From NCBI GenBank assembly GCA_947503885.1, contig CANNFD010000010.1:35941-99940 (forward strand): DNA of 64,000 nucleotides, read 5' to 3'. This DNA is from an uncultured Olleya sp. (GTDB lineage: Bacteria; Bacteroidota; Bacteroidia; Flavobacteriales; Flavobacteriaceae). Under the pieces are notes generated by a model, which ran no database searches, was not told the DNA's origin, and worked only from the letters and a program-made list of their open reading frames with translations. Both the position numbers and the translations under genes were made by a program. Shown here piece by piece: positions 26,139-34,226 of the stretch. Within the stretch, counting starts at the first letter, position 1; each line of letters starts with the position of its first letter.

Positions 26139-26429
26139 ATGAGTAAGATTGAATCCATTGTTGACGCTCTAGAAAATAAAATTAGTAAAGTCTTAAAAAG
26201 GCATGAAGATTTAAAACTAGAAAACACAAAGCTTGAAAAAGCTTTAGAACAATCTCAATCTAATCTAGCTGCTAAGGATTTAGAACTAAAAGCTTGGCAG
26301 GAAAAGTATGATACATTAAAAATGGCTAATACAATACTGGGCAGTGACAATGATAAACGAGAAACAAAGCTCAAAATAAACACATTAATTAGAGATATTG
26401 ACCATTGTATTAGTCAACTTTCTAGTTAA
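26139..26429 (+). CDS. Small coiled-coil protein, ZapB-like
   Basis: 96 residues, mostly one long heptad helix (about residues 5-75; KLENTKLEKALEQSQSNLAAKDLEL). No signal peptide. It lies 14 bases before zapA, in the same transcript, suggesting a partner role in cell division like ZapB in enterobacteria. Sequence identity to ZapB is not evident; the comparison is by shape and position. Confidence 0.75.
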   Translation: MSKIESIVDALENKISKVLKRHEDLKLENTKLEKALEQSQSNLAAKDLELKAWQEKYDTLKMANTILGSDNDKRETKLKINTLIRDIDHCISQLSS

Positions 26430-26443
26430 TAATATATAGTTTT

Positions 26444-26737
26444 ATGGCAGAGACACTTAAAATAAAGTTATCTATAGCAAATAGAGTCTACCCATTAACT
26501 ATTGCACCAAGTCAGGAAGAGGGGTTGCGTTTAGCAGCAAAGAAGATTGAGACTATGATTACACAGTTTGAGCAAAGCTATTCTGTTAGAGATAAGCAAG
26601 ATGTATTAGCCATGTGTGCTTTACAATTTGCAAGTCAAGTAGAACAGAAAGCATTAGATAAAAACCATGTGGAAGAGCATGTTCAGGATAAGTTAGAAGC
26701 TTTGAATGACTTGTTACAGTCGCATCTTAGTTTATAA
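26444..26737 (+). CDS. zapA: Cell division protein ZapA
   Basis: 97 residues. It starts ETLKIKLSIANRVYPLTIAPSQEEGLRLAAKKIETMI, the ZapA N-terminal fold, and continues as a coiled coil (QEKYD... replaced here by a long helix to the end). ZapA binds and bundles FtsZ at the division site. It is followed by the 6S-like RNA and rny. Confidence 0.85.
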   Translation: MAETLKIKLSIANRVYPLTIAPSQEEGLRLAAKKIETMITQFEQSYSVRDKQDVLAMCALQFASQVEQKALDKNHVEEHVQDKLEALNDLLQSHLSL

Positions 26738-26770
26738 TACGTTCTTATAACATAACAATATTAGGTTACT

Positions 26771-26955
26771 GCCTACATTAATTATTTTTTTGATAAACTC
26801 AACGTTAATTCTTTAAAAAGGGTGAGTTTTAAGCTGTAAAAGCGTGCTGCTAATAGTGATTTATTACTATTTAGGCAGATTATTGATCAGCTTGTTAGCC
26901 CTAAACTTGTATTTAAGGAGTTTATACAAAACCAAAATTAGTGTAGGCTTTTTTT
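26771..26955 (+). ncRNA. ssrS: 6S RNA (6S-Flavo type) candidate
   Basis: The 242-base gap between zapA and rny holds a 185-base element closed by a long terminal stem, GCCTACATTAATT at 26771-26783 pairing with AATTAGTGTAGGC at 26936-26948 (one G-T pair), followed by seven T. Length, terminal stem, intrinsic terminator and position between zapA and rny all agree with 6S RNA as I recall it from flavobacterial genomes. 6S RNA binds housekeeping RNA polymerase by mimicking an open promoter. I did not verify the central bubble. Confidence 0.7.
26936..26955 (+). terminator. Terminator of the 6S-like RNA
   Basis: The 3' arm of the closing stem ends in GTAGGC followed by seven T, so the RNA ends about 24 bases before the rny ATG. 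Confidence 0.7.
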
Positions 26956-26979
26956 ATATTTATAAATAAACAATCAAAA

Positions 26980-28551
26980 ATGAATGATACAATTTTAATT
27001 ATAGCAGGTCTTGCTATTGGAGCCATAATAGGTTTTATAATAGCAAAAATGCTAGAAAAAAACAACGCTTCTAAACTTATTAAAAGTGCTAAAAAATCTG
27101 CTGCAAGCATCATAAAAGAAGCAAATGTAGAAGGGGAAGGTATTAAAAAAGACAAAATACTTCAGGCTAAAGAAAAATTTTTAGAGCTTAAAGCAGAGCA
27201 TGAAAAGGTTATTTTATCTCGTGATAAAAAAATGTCTGAAACTGAAAAGCGAATTAGAGATAAAGAGTCTCAGGTGTCTAGTGAGCTTTCTAAAAACAAA
27301 AAATTAAATACAGATATAGCAGAAAAGGTTAAGGATTATAACCATAGAATTGATGTTTTAGAAAAGAAACAAGAAGAAGTAGATCGTCTTCATAAAAGCC
27401 AAGTAGAACAATTAGAAGTTATTTCTAGCTTATCTGCAGAAGAAGCTAAATCTCAATTAATAGAGTCTTTAAAAGGTGAAGCCAAAAGTGATGCTATGGC
27501 CTTTATCCAAGACACATTAGAAGAAGCTAAATTAACAGCGCAACAAGACGCTAAAAAGATTATAATTAATACAATACAACGTATAGGTACAGAAGAAGCA
27601 GTAGATAACTGTGTATCTGTATTTAATATTGAAAGTGACGATGTAAAAGGACGTATTATTGGTCGTGAAGGACGTAATATTCGTGCAATTGAAGCAGCCA
27701 CAGGAGTAGAGATAATAGTTGATGATACACCAGAAGCAATTATATTATCATGTTTTGACTCGGTTAGAAGAGAGGTTGCTAGATTATCACTTCATAAATT
27801 AGTAACGGATGGACGTATTCACCCAGCACGAATTGAAGAGGTTGTTCAAAAAACACAAAAACAAATTGAACAAGAAATAATTGAAGTTGGTAAACGTACA
27901 GTTATAGACTTAGGTATACATGGTTTACACCCAGAATTAATTAAAATGGTGGGTCGTATGAAGTACCGTTCGTCTTACGGACAAAACTTATTACAACACT
28001 CTCGTGAAGTTGCAAAACTTTGTGGTGTTATGGCTGCCGAGCTAGGTTTAAATCCAAAATTAGCTAAACGTGCTGGTTTATTACATGATATAGGTAAAGT
28101 CCCAGATGCAGAAGCAGATATGGAAACTCCACACGCTATTTTAGGTATGCAATGGGCAGAAAAATTTGGTGAAAAAGAAGAGGTTTGTAATGCTATTGGA
28201 GCACACCACGACGAAATAGAAATGAAATCGTTATTAGCACCAATTATCCAAGTATGTGATGCAATATCTGGTGCACGTCCAGGAGCAAGACGTCAAGTTT
28301 TAGATAGTTATATCCAACGTTTAAAAGATCTAGAAGAAATTGCTTTTGGATTTAACGGAGTTAAAAAAGCATACGCTATACAAGCAGGTAGAGAGTTACG
28401 TGTTATTGTTGAAAGCGAAAAGGTAAGCGATCAAAACGCAGCAGACCTATCATTTAGTATTTCACAAAAAATACAAACTGATATGACTTACCCAGGTCAA
28501 GTTAAAGTTACTGTAATTAGAGAAACTAGAGCAGTGAATATTGCCAAATAA
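26980..28551 (+). CDS. rny: Ribonuclease Y
   Basis: 523 residues. A membrane helix at residues 4-24 is followed by a long coiled coil (about 30-200), a KH domain ([28 protein letters not shown]) and an HD domain with LLHDIGKV and GAHHDEIE metal ligands. It is the membrane-bound endoribonuclease that initiates mRNA decay. The ATG at 26980 gives the usual N terminus. Confidence 0.95.
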   Translation: MNDTILIIAGLAIGAIIGFIIAKMLEKNNASKLIKSAKKSAASIIKEANVEGEGIKKDKILQAKEKFLELKAEHEKVILSRDKKMSETEKRIRDKESQVSSELSKNKKLNTDIAEKVKDYNHRIDVLEKKQEEVDRLHKSQVEQLEVISSLSAEEAKSQLIESLKGEAKSDAMAFIQDTLEEAKLTAQQDAKKIIINTIQRIGTEEAVDNCVSVFNIESDDVKGRIIGREGRNIRAIEAATGVEIIVDDTPEAIILSCFDSVRREVARLSLHKLVTDGRIHPARIEEVVQKTQKQIEQEIIEVGKRTVIDLGIHGLHPELIKMVGRMKYRSSYGQNLLQHSREVAKLCGVMAAELGLNPKLAKRAGLLHDIGKVPDAEADMETPHAILGMQWAEKFGEKEEVCNAIGAHHDEIEMKSLLAPIIQVCDAISGARPGARRQVLDSYIQRLKDLEEIAFGFNGVKKAYAIQAGRELRVIVESEKVSDQNAADLSFSISQKIQTDMTYPGQVKVTVIRETRAVNIAK

Positions 28552-28573
28552 GATATTATTAAATTATAAAAAA

Positions 28574-28600
28574 AAATCCAGCTTTAAGCTGGATTTTTTT
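28574..28600. terminator. Bidirectional terminator between rny and a histidine kinase gene
   Basis: AAATCCAGCTT-TA-AGCTGGATTT with T runs on both strands, between two convergent genes. Confidence 0.85.
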
Positions 28601-29720
28601 ATTTAGGTATTGTTATCGTAAATGTTGTGCCAATATCAACTTGGCTATCAATTGTAATATCTCCACCAAAAGCTTCTAATTGGCTTTTAACTAAATATAA
28701 ACCTACGCCTTCAGAGTTTTTATTATTATGAAACGTTTTATATAATCCAAAAACATCTTTGCCAAACTTATCTAAATCTATCCCTTGACCGTTATCTGCA
28801 ATAGTTATTTTCAAATAGTTATCATTACAGAAAGATGAAATTTTAATTTCAGGTTTACGTTCTGGGTGCTTATACTTAATGGCATTACTTATAAGGTTTT
28901 GCATAATACTTTGAAAATAAGAAGAACTAAAACGAACCTTACAATCTCCCTCTATATTATTGTAAATAACCGTACTGCTTTCTGCAATTAAAAAGGACAT
29001 CCCCTCGATAGCTGTATTTACTTCTTTTTTTACAGATAATTTACTTTCAGTAACATCTTTGTCAGATTGTACAGAAACAATTTTACGAAGGTTTTTAATT
29101 GTGTTTGAAAGTGATTTTGAAATGGTTTTTAAATGTCTAAACATTTCATGTTTTTCAGCTTCAGACTCCGCTTCTTCATGAAAACCCAATACTGTTTCAA
29201 AGTTTCCAGAAAACTCCTTCAAATTATGTGACACTATGTGTGCAAAACTTTGTAGTTTTTTATTTTGGGTAGTTACTAAGTCTATTGACCTTTTTAAAGA
29301 ATATTCAGCATCCTTTTGTTTAGTAATATCAGTATGTGTACCTATAATCCTTACCGGCTTATTGTTTTCATCGTATTCTATTACTTTACCTTTATCTAAT
29401 ATCCATCTATAAGTATTGTCTTTATGTAAAACTCTGTGTATGTTTTCATAATTGGGGTTTTCTCCAATTATATGTTTATTAAAATCTTCGTAGTAATTCT
29501 CTATATCTTCAGGGTGTACTCGACTATCCCATTCTGTAGCTTCAGAGCTTATTTCATCTTCTTCAAATCCAATAATTTTTTTTGATTCTTTAGAATAAAA
29601 GACTTTGTTAGTTTTTGAATCCCAATCCCAAAACCCAATTCCAGAGTTTTGTAATGCAAATTTCCATTTTAAATCTTCAAAAGAAGAGTCAGGAGTATTT
29701 GAGGTTAATTTTAAATTCAT
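28599..29720 (-). CDS. PAS-domain sensor histidine kinase
   Basis: 373 residues, no membrane helix. A PAS/PAC region (about 18-140; HRVLHKDNTYRWILDKGKV and IIGTHTDITKQK) is followed by an H box FAHIVSHNLKEF with phospho-acceptor His165, N box QNLISNAIKYKH, G1 DNGQGID and G2 GVGLYLVKSQLEAFGG. It should autophosphorylate in response to a cytoplasmic cue. No response regulator gene is adjacent. A near-consensus GACCTTTG box is upstream. Its closest relative in the window is the next kinase gene. Confidence 0.88.
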   Translation of the reverse strand: MNLKLTSNTPDSSFEDLKWKFALQNSGIGFWDWDSKTNKVFYSKESKKIIGFEEDEISSEATEWDSRVHPEDIENYYEDFNKHIIGENPNYENIHRVLHKDNTYRWILDKGKVIEYDENNKPVRIIGTHTDITKQKDAEYSLKRSIDLVTTQNKKLQSFAHIVSHNLKEFSGNFETVLGFHEEAESEAEKHEMFRHLKTISKSLSNTIKNLRKIVSVQSDKDVTESKLSVKKEVNTAIEGMSFLIAESSTVIYNNIEGDCKVRFSSSYFQSIMQNLISNAIKYKHPERKPEIKISSFCNDNYLKITIADNGQGIDLDKFGKDVFGLYKTFHNNKNSEGVGLYLVKSQLEAFGGDITIDSQVDIGTTFTITIPK

Positions 29721-29885
29721 TGTAGGTTACATTTGAGGTGCTTGCAAAGGTCTTAAATAAAGTTTAAAAACTAATTTTTGGGGTCAAAAGAATGTGTAAG
29801 TTAGATTAAAAACATATTAATCCGTTTAAAGGTATTAAAAATACGATTAATTACAGAATAAAATTAGATTGTGTGTGATTTAGTT

Positions 29886-31019
29886 TTAATAAGGAATCTT
29901 TAAAGTAAATGTAGTACCCACATTTACCTTACTTTTAACAGATATAGTCCCGCCTAAAGCCTCAATTTGATTTTTAACTAAGTACAATCCAACTCCTTCA
30001 GAGTCGTGGTTGGTATGAAATGTTTTATACAAACCAAAAATATCGTTTCCAAACTTGTCTAAATCTATTCCGCAGCCATTATCAGATACGTTTATTTCTA
30101 CAATATTATTAGCGCAAGCGCTAGTAATTGTTATTTCTGGTGCTCTGTCTGTATGTTTGTATTTTATCGCGTTTATAAGTAAATTTTGTATAACGCTATG
30201 AAAATAGCAAGTGTTAAACTTTACATAGCAATCAGTATTAGTTTGATTGTTTATTACAGCATTATTTTCTGAGATTAGATAATTTAATTCATTTATAACC
30301 AAATCAATAGTTTTTGATATAAAAATCTTATTAGTATTGGTTTTATTTTTGGATTGTACAGTAACAATCTCATTTAGATTATTAATGGTGTTTGTTAGAG
30401 ATTTTGATAATGTTTTTAGATATTCCATCATCTGATTTTTTTCAGACTCAGTTTCTGCTTCATCATAAAAACCTAATAAACTTTCAAAATTTCCTGCATG
30501 TTGTTTTAGGTTATGGGTAACAATATGTGCAAAGTTTTGAAGTTTACTATTCTGTTTTACAACTAAATTAAGTGTTTCTTGTATTTTTTGCTCATTTTCA
30601 GCATACGAGGTAATGTCCACATGTGTACCAATAAACCTTATTGGTTCTCCAGATTTGTTTTTTTCAATAATTTTACCTCTATCTAATATCCATCTATAAC
30701 TACCATCTTTATGTTTTACTCGGTGTTTGTTTTCATAAAAAGGCTTTAAACCGTTAATATGATCTTGAAAATCCTGAAAGTATTTTTCTTTATCTTCTGG
30801 GTGTACACGGTCGTTCCAATCGTTTATGTTGTTACCAAAGCTGGTGTCATTTTCATGCCCTATAATGGCTTTTGATGGATTAGAAAAAAACACTTTATTT
30901 TTAAGTGCATTAAAATCCCAAATACCTACATTAGTTAGTTCTAGCGTAAATAGCCAACTCTCATTTTCAAAATGCGAGTAATCTTGATTTCCCTCTATTC
31001 GGTTATACATCTCTGACAT
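29886..31019 (-). CDS. PAS-domain sensor histidine kinase, sister of the previous one
   Basis: 377 residues with the same layout: PAS (HRVKHKDGSYRWILDRGKI, FIGTHVDIT), H box FAHIVTHNLKQHAGNFE, N box QNLLINAIKYKH, G1 DNGCGID and G2 GVGLYLVKNQIEALGG. The two kinases are clearly paralogues in tandem, separated by 165 bases, and share the linker pattern AETESEKNQMMEYLKTLSKSL / AESEAEKHEMFRHLKTISKSL. Soluble; signal and output unknown. Confidence 0.87.
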   Translation of the reverse strand: MSEMYNRIEGNQDYSHFENESWLFTLELTNVGIWDFNALKNKVFFSNPSKAIIGHENDTSFGNNINDWNDRVHPEDKEKYFQDFQDHINGLKPFYENKHRVKHKDGSYRWILDRGKIIEKNKSGEPIRFIGTHVDITSYAENEQKIQETLNLVVKQNSKLQNFAHIVTHNLKQHAGNFESLLGFYDEAETESEKNQMMEYLKTLSKSLTNTINNLNEIVTVQSKNKTNTNKIFISKTIDLVINELNYLISENNAVINNQTNTDCYVKFNTCYFHSVIQNLLINAIKYKHTDRAPEITITSACANNIVEINVSDNGCGIDLDKFGNDIFGLYKTFHTNHDSEGVGLYLVKNQIEALGGTISVKSKVNVGTTFTLKIPY

Positions 31020-31131
31020 ATTAGTAATGTTTTAAATAAGCTAGCTCTTAGGGATTTTGTCTAAACTATTTAAGACCAGATAAATATAATTATTTTTATC
31101 GATTAAACACTAATAAATAGGATAAAAAGTA

Positions 31132-32028
31132 TTATTTTCTTGGATGAAAATTATTTATCACTTTAGCAAGTTGGCTTCTGTCAACATGTGTGTAAATCTC
31201 AGTAGTGGTAATGCTTTCGTGACCTAACATTAATTGTATAGCTCTTAAATCTGCACCATTTTCTAGTAAATGAGTAGCAAAAGAATGTCTAAATGTATGC
31301 GGAGAAATAGTCTTATCTAAGTCTATTTTTACAGCTAAATCTTTAATTATAGTAAAAATCATAGCTCTTGTTAACTGTTTGCCTCTTCTATTTAAAAATA
31401 ATATATCTTGATGTTCTGGATTTATTTTTAAATGATTTCTAATTTCATTTTTATATATAGTAATGTACTTTTGGGTATCCTCTAATATAGGCACAAAACG
31501 TTGTTTGTCACCTTTACCTGTTACTTTTATAAAGCCTTCTTCAAAAAATAAATCAGATATTTTTAAATTGGTTAACTCACTAACACGCAATCCACAACTA
31601 TATAGTACTTCTAATATGGCTCTGTTACGTTCACCTTGTGGATGACTTAAATCTATAGCGTTTATTAAATTATTTATTTCGTTTTCACTTAGTGTATCTG
31701 GAAGTTTACGTCCAATTTTAGGCGAGTCAATTGTATCTAAAGGATTATCGTTACGGTATTCTTCAAATATTAGATAATTAAAAAAACCTTTTAAACCAGA
31801 GATAAGTCTGGATTGCGATCTTGGGTTTAAAGATTTTGCAGTTTCATAAATAAATTGCTTTACAATTATATTGTCTATTGTAATAGGGGTGTAGGTTAGG
31901 TTATTGTCTTCTAGGTAACTAATAATTTTTTTTACATCTAACACATAACTGTTTATTGTATTGTCAGAAAGTCCTCTTTCAATCTTTAAATACATCGAAT
32001 AATCTGTAATAGCTTGTATCCATTTCAT
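31132..32028 (-). CDS. xerD: Site-specific tyrosine recombinase XerD
   Basis: 298 residues. N-terminal SAM-like domain (YSMYLKIERGLSDNTINSYVLDVKKI) and C-terminal catalytic domain with CGLRVSELTNL (Arg), VTGKGDKQRFVP (Lys), HTFRHSFATHLL (His, Arg) and LGHESITTTEIYTHV (His, Tyr). With XerC it resolves chromosome dimers at dif. In flavobacteria it commonly lies next to aroQ; here two barrel genes stand between them. Confidence 0.93.
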   Translation of the reverse strand: MKWIQAITDYSMYLKIERGLSDNTINSYVLDVKKIISYLEDNNLTYTPITIDNIIVKQFIYETAKSLNPRSQSRLISGLKGFFNYLIFEEYRNDNPLDTIDSPKIGRKLPDTLSENEINNLINAIDLSHPQGERNRAILEVLYSCGLRVSELTNLKISDLFFEEGFIKVTGKGDKQRFVPILEDTQKYITIYKNEIRNHLKINPEHQDILFLNRRGKQLTRAMIFTIIKDLAVKIDLDKTISPHTFRHSFATHLLENGADLRAIQLMLGHESITTTEIYTHVDRSQLAKVINNFHPRK

Positions 32029-32097
32029 AAAAACCTAAAATAAAAAAAATAATCTATAAACATATAACAATCTGATTAACAATACTTAAAGTGTTTG

Positions 32098-32139
32098 TGT
32101 TGAGTGAGATTGTTTATAAAATTGTTGATAACTTGTTAA
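32098..32139 (+). promoter_or_regulatory. Phased TGTTnA repeats before barrel gene 1
   Basis: TGTTGA at 32098, TGTTTA at 32111, TGTTGA at 32123 and TGTTAA at 32134 lie 13, 12 and 11 bases apart, so on about the same DNA face. They are upstream of a TAAATTTT -7-like box at 32157. Consistent with an activator of the OmpR/PhoB type that binds direct repeats. Confidence 0.45.
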
Positions 32140-32208
32140 TAACGTAAAGATAGTATTAAATTTTTTACTAGATTTATCCATATTAATCATTTAAAATTTT
32201 ATTTAATT

Positions 32209-32715
32209 ATGAAAAAATTATTTACAATTGCTGCTGTTGCAGTGTTAAGTATGACAAGTGTTAATGCACAAGATTTTAATTTAGGTATTAATGCTGGATT
32301 ACCCTTAGGTGATGCTGGAGATTTATCTTCATTTAGTGCTGTATTAGATTTAAATTATCTATGGGATGTTTCAGATGAATTTGAAGCAGGTTTGACAGCT
32401 GGTTTTTCTCATTCATTTGGAAAAGAGGAAGAGTTTTCTACTGGGGCTGGGACAATTACTGTAGAATTTGAGGATGTTAGTTTTGTACCTGTAGGTGCTG
32501 CTGCTAGATTTAATGCTTCAGATAATTTTACAATAGGAGCAGACCTTGGTTATGCAATTGGAGTTAATGATGGTAATGATGGTGGATTTTATTATGCGCC
32601 AAAATTACAATATTCAATTTCAGAAAGTTTAGATTTAGTTGCAGCTTATAGAGGCGTAAGTGCAGATGGTGGTTCATTTGACGTAGCTACTTTAGGCGTT
32701 GAGTTTAAATTATAA
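32209..32715 (+). CDS. Small outer-membrane beta-barrel protein 1
   Basis: 168 residues. Signal peptide MKKLFTIAAVAVLSMTSVNAQ. The rest is eight or so amphipathic strands (FSAVLDLNYLWDV, FEAGLTAGFSHSF, FTIGADLGYAIGV, LDLVAAYRGV, VATLGVEFKL), ending in an aliphatic residue. Outer-membrane barrel of the porin-like type, about eight strands; role unknown. It is preceded by phased TGTTnA repeats and followed by a terminator nearly identical to that of the next barrel gene. Confidence 0.8.
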   Translation: MKKLFTIAAVAVLSMTSVNAQDFNLGINAGLPLGDAGDLSSFSAVLDLNYLWDVSDEFEAGLTAGFSHSFGKEEEFSTGAGTITVEFEDVSFVPVGAAARFNASDNFTIGADLGYAIGVNDGNDGGFYYAPKLQYSISESLDLVAAYRGVSADGGSFDVATLGVEFKL

Positions 32716-32734
32716 AACACAATAAAAGTAATTT

Positions 32735-32767
32735 AAAAAACCGAAGCCTAATCACTTCGGTTTTTTT
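32735..32767 (+). terminator. Terminator of barrel gene 1
   Basis: ACCGAAG-cctaatca-CTTCGGT followed by seven T. The sequence of this stem is almost the same as the terminator at 33582. Confidence 0.85.
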
Positions 32768-32831
32768 ATGCTTATAATTTTTCAATATAAAAAGTTAAAT
32801 GTTAATCTTAAAGTTTTGATTTATAAACAGT

Positions 32832-32874
32832 TGTTAATAACCCCAACACTTTTAATGTTTTTTACTTGTTTTAA
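32832..32874 (+). promoter_or_regulatory. TGTTAA-type repeats before barrel gene 2
   Basis: TGTTAA at 32832, TGTTTT at 32856 (24 bases later) and TGTTTTAA at 32867 (11 bases later). The last overlaps the -33 region. The pattern is weaker than before barrel gene 3. Confidence 0.35.
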
Positions 32875-32896
32875 CTCTTTGTAGGAGCTAATTTTG
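32866..32896 (+). promoter_or_regulatory. Promoter of barrel gene 2
   Basis: TTG at 32866-32868 and TAATTTTG at 32889-32896 with 20 bases between; ATG at 32928. Confidence 0.7.
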
Positions 32897-32927
32897 CCGG
32901 CTCAAATAATTTAAAACTATATTAATT

Positions 32928-33551
32928 ATGAAAAAATTATTATTTACAGCTGCAATTGCAGTATTAGGATTTACAGCTAATGCACAAGAAGAAGACGTAT
33001 TCGGTTTTGCTGAAGAAAACATTCTTGTTGAAGGTAACTTAGGTTTCAATTCTACAAATGACAAAAACACTGAAGTTAAAACTTCTGGTTTTGAATTTAA
33101 CCCAAAAGTAGGATACTTTGTATCAGATAAATTTGCAGTTGGAGTAGATTTAGCTTTAGGATCTGAAAAAGAAGAAGATGCTACAAATGAAACTAAATTA
33201 ACAAACTTTGGTGCTGGAGTATTTGCACGTTACTATTTCTTAGACTTAGGAAAACGTTTTAAAACTTACGGTGAGTTTGGTGTTGGTTTTGGAACAGCTA
33301 AATATGATGACGGTATTGACATGACTGATGATGTAAAGCTTAACTCTGTTGGAGCTGGTTTAAGCTTAGGTCTTAACTACTTTGTAACTAAAAACTTTGC
33401 AATCAACTTTGGTTTAACAGACGTATTATCTTACACTACATCTAAGTACGATGTTGATGGAGCTGAGTCTGTATCTGAGTTTTCAGGAAACTTAAATGTG
33501 TTTAACAACTTTTTTAACGATGCTACTTTTGGATTAACTTTCTTATTCTAG
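32928..33551 (+). CDS. Small outer-membrane beta-barrel protein 2
   Basis: 207 residues. Signal peptide MKKLLFTAAIAVLGFTANAQ, then alternating strands (VGYFVSDKFAVGVDLALGS, FGAGVFARYYFL, YGEFGVGFGTAKYD, VGAGLSLGLNYFV) and a C-terminal Phe (TFGLTFLF), the signal for insertion by BAM. Codon choice looks optimised (GGT/GGA, CGT, TTA), suggesting high expression. Similar in type to barrel 1, but sequence identity is low. Confidence 0.82.
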   Translation: MKKLLFTAAIAVLGFTANAQEEDVFGFAEENILVEGNLGFNSTNDKNTEVKTSGFEFNPKVGYFVSDKFAVGVDLALGSEKEEDATNETKLTNFGAGVFARYYFLDLGKRFKTYGEFGVGFGTAKYDDGIDMTDDVKLNSVGAGLSLGLNYFVTKNFAINFGLTDVLSYTTSKYDVDGAESVSEFSGNLNVFNNFFNDATFGLTFLF

Positions 33552-33581
33552 TCTGATAACAAAGTATTACATATTAAATTT

Positions 33582-33612
33582 AAAACCGAAGCTTAATCGC
33601 TTCGGTTTTTTT
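33582..33612 (+). terminator. Terminator of barrel gene 2
   Basis: AAAACCGAAGC-TTAATC-GCTTCGGTTTT with a T run. It is a near copy of the terminator at 32735. Confidence 0.88.
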
Positions 33613-33639
33613 ATGCCATAACTTTTGTATTTTTACATT

Positions 33640-34056
33640 ATGAAAAAACTAATCATTATTAACGGACCTAATCTAAATTTGCTAGGTAAACGCGAACCAA
33701 ATATTTACGGAAGCCTGACTTTTACTGAGTTTTTAGATAAAATAAAGTCTAAGTATCCAAATGCTAGTATAGAACATTATCAATCCAATATAGAAGGAGA
33801 GCTTATTGATAAAATTCAGGAAGTTGGTTTTAGTTATGATGGTATTATTTTAAATGCAGCAGCTTACACGCATACCTCCATTGGTATTGGTGATGCTGTA
33901 AAAGCTATAGAGACGCCTGTTGTAGAAGTGCACATCTCTAATACTTTTGGTAGAGAAGAGTTTAGACACCAATCTTTTGTGTCTCCAAATGCAAAAGGAA
34001 TTATTTTAGGTTTTGGATTACAAAGCTATGAATTAGCCATTCAAAGTTTTTTATAA
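33640..34056 (+). CDS. aroQ: Type II 3-dehydroquinate dehydratase
   Basis: 138 residues from the ATG at 33640; the frame extends to a TTG at 33625 that is not needed. Motifs IINGPNLNLLGKREP, IYGSLTFTEF, LNAAAYTHTSIGIGDAV, VVEVHISNTFGREEFRHQSFVS cover the active site (Tyr, Asn, His). It converts 3-dehydroquinate to 3-dehydroshikimate for aromatic amino acid synthesis. Dodecameric cytosolic enzyme. Confidence 0.94.
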   Translation: MKKLIIINGPNLNLLGKREPNIYGSLTFTEFLDKIKSKYPNASIEHYQSNIEGELIDKIQEVGFSYDGIILNAAAYTHTSIGIGDAVKAIETPVVEVHISNTFGREEFRHQSFVSPNAKGIILGFGLQSYELAIQSFL

Positions 34057-34128
34057 TACATAGTATTCAATTTGATTTTACATCATTTTTATTAAGTTTT
34101 ATATAATTTACTTTATTTTAGTAAATTC

Positions 34129-34166
34129 TGTTAAAGCTAGTGTTAACGGGTGTTAAACGTTGTTAA
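34129..34166 (+). promoter_or_regulatory. Four phased TGTTAA repeats before barrel gene 3
   Basis: Exact TGTTAA at 34129, 34141, 34151 and 34161, spaced 12, 10 and 10 bases. They end 28 bases before a perfect -7 box at 34194, where an activator would contact RNA polymerase. Confidence 0.6.
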
Positions 34167-34193
34167 AAATAATTTTAGTGTCAAAATGTACTT

Positions 34194-34201
34194 TAATTTT
34201 G
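34194..34201 (+). promoter_or_regulatory. -7 promoter box of barrel gene 3
   Basis: TAATTTTG, exact, 26 bases before the ATG at 34227. Confidence 0.65.
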
Positions 34202-34226
34202 TTGTATTAACCTAAAATAAAAATCA

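Noticed and set aside
31132..32028. xerD as part of an integrative element
   Set aside because: Catalytic and length features are those of the housekeeping XerD; neighbours are ordinary, no attachment-site repeats seen.
32111..32185. GTTGATAAC-rich, TTATCCA-containing stretch as possible replication origin
   Set aside because: No dnaA gene nearby and only one weak DnaA-like box. The repeats are better explained as regulator sites for the barrel gene.
34129..34166. TGTTAA repeats as a CRISPR or tandem-repeat array
   Set aside because: Units are six bases with four-to-six base spacers, far too short for CRISPR; only four copies.
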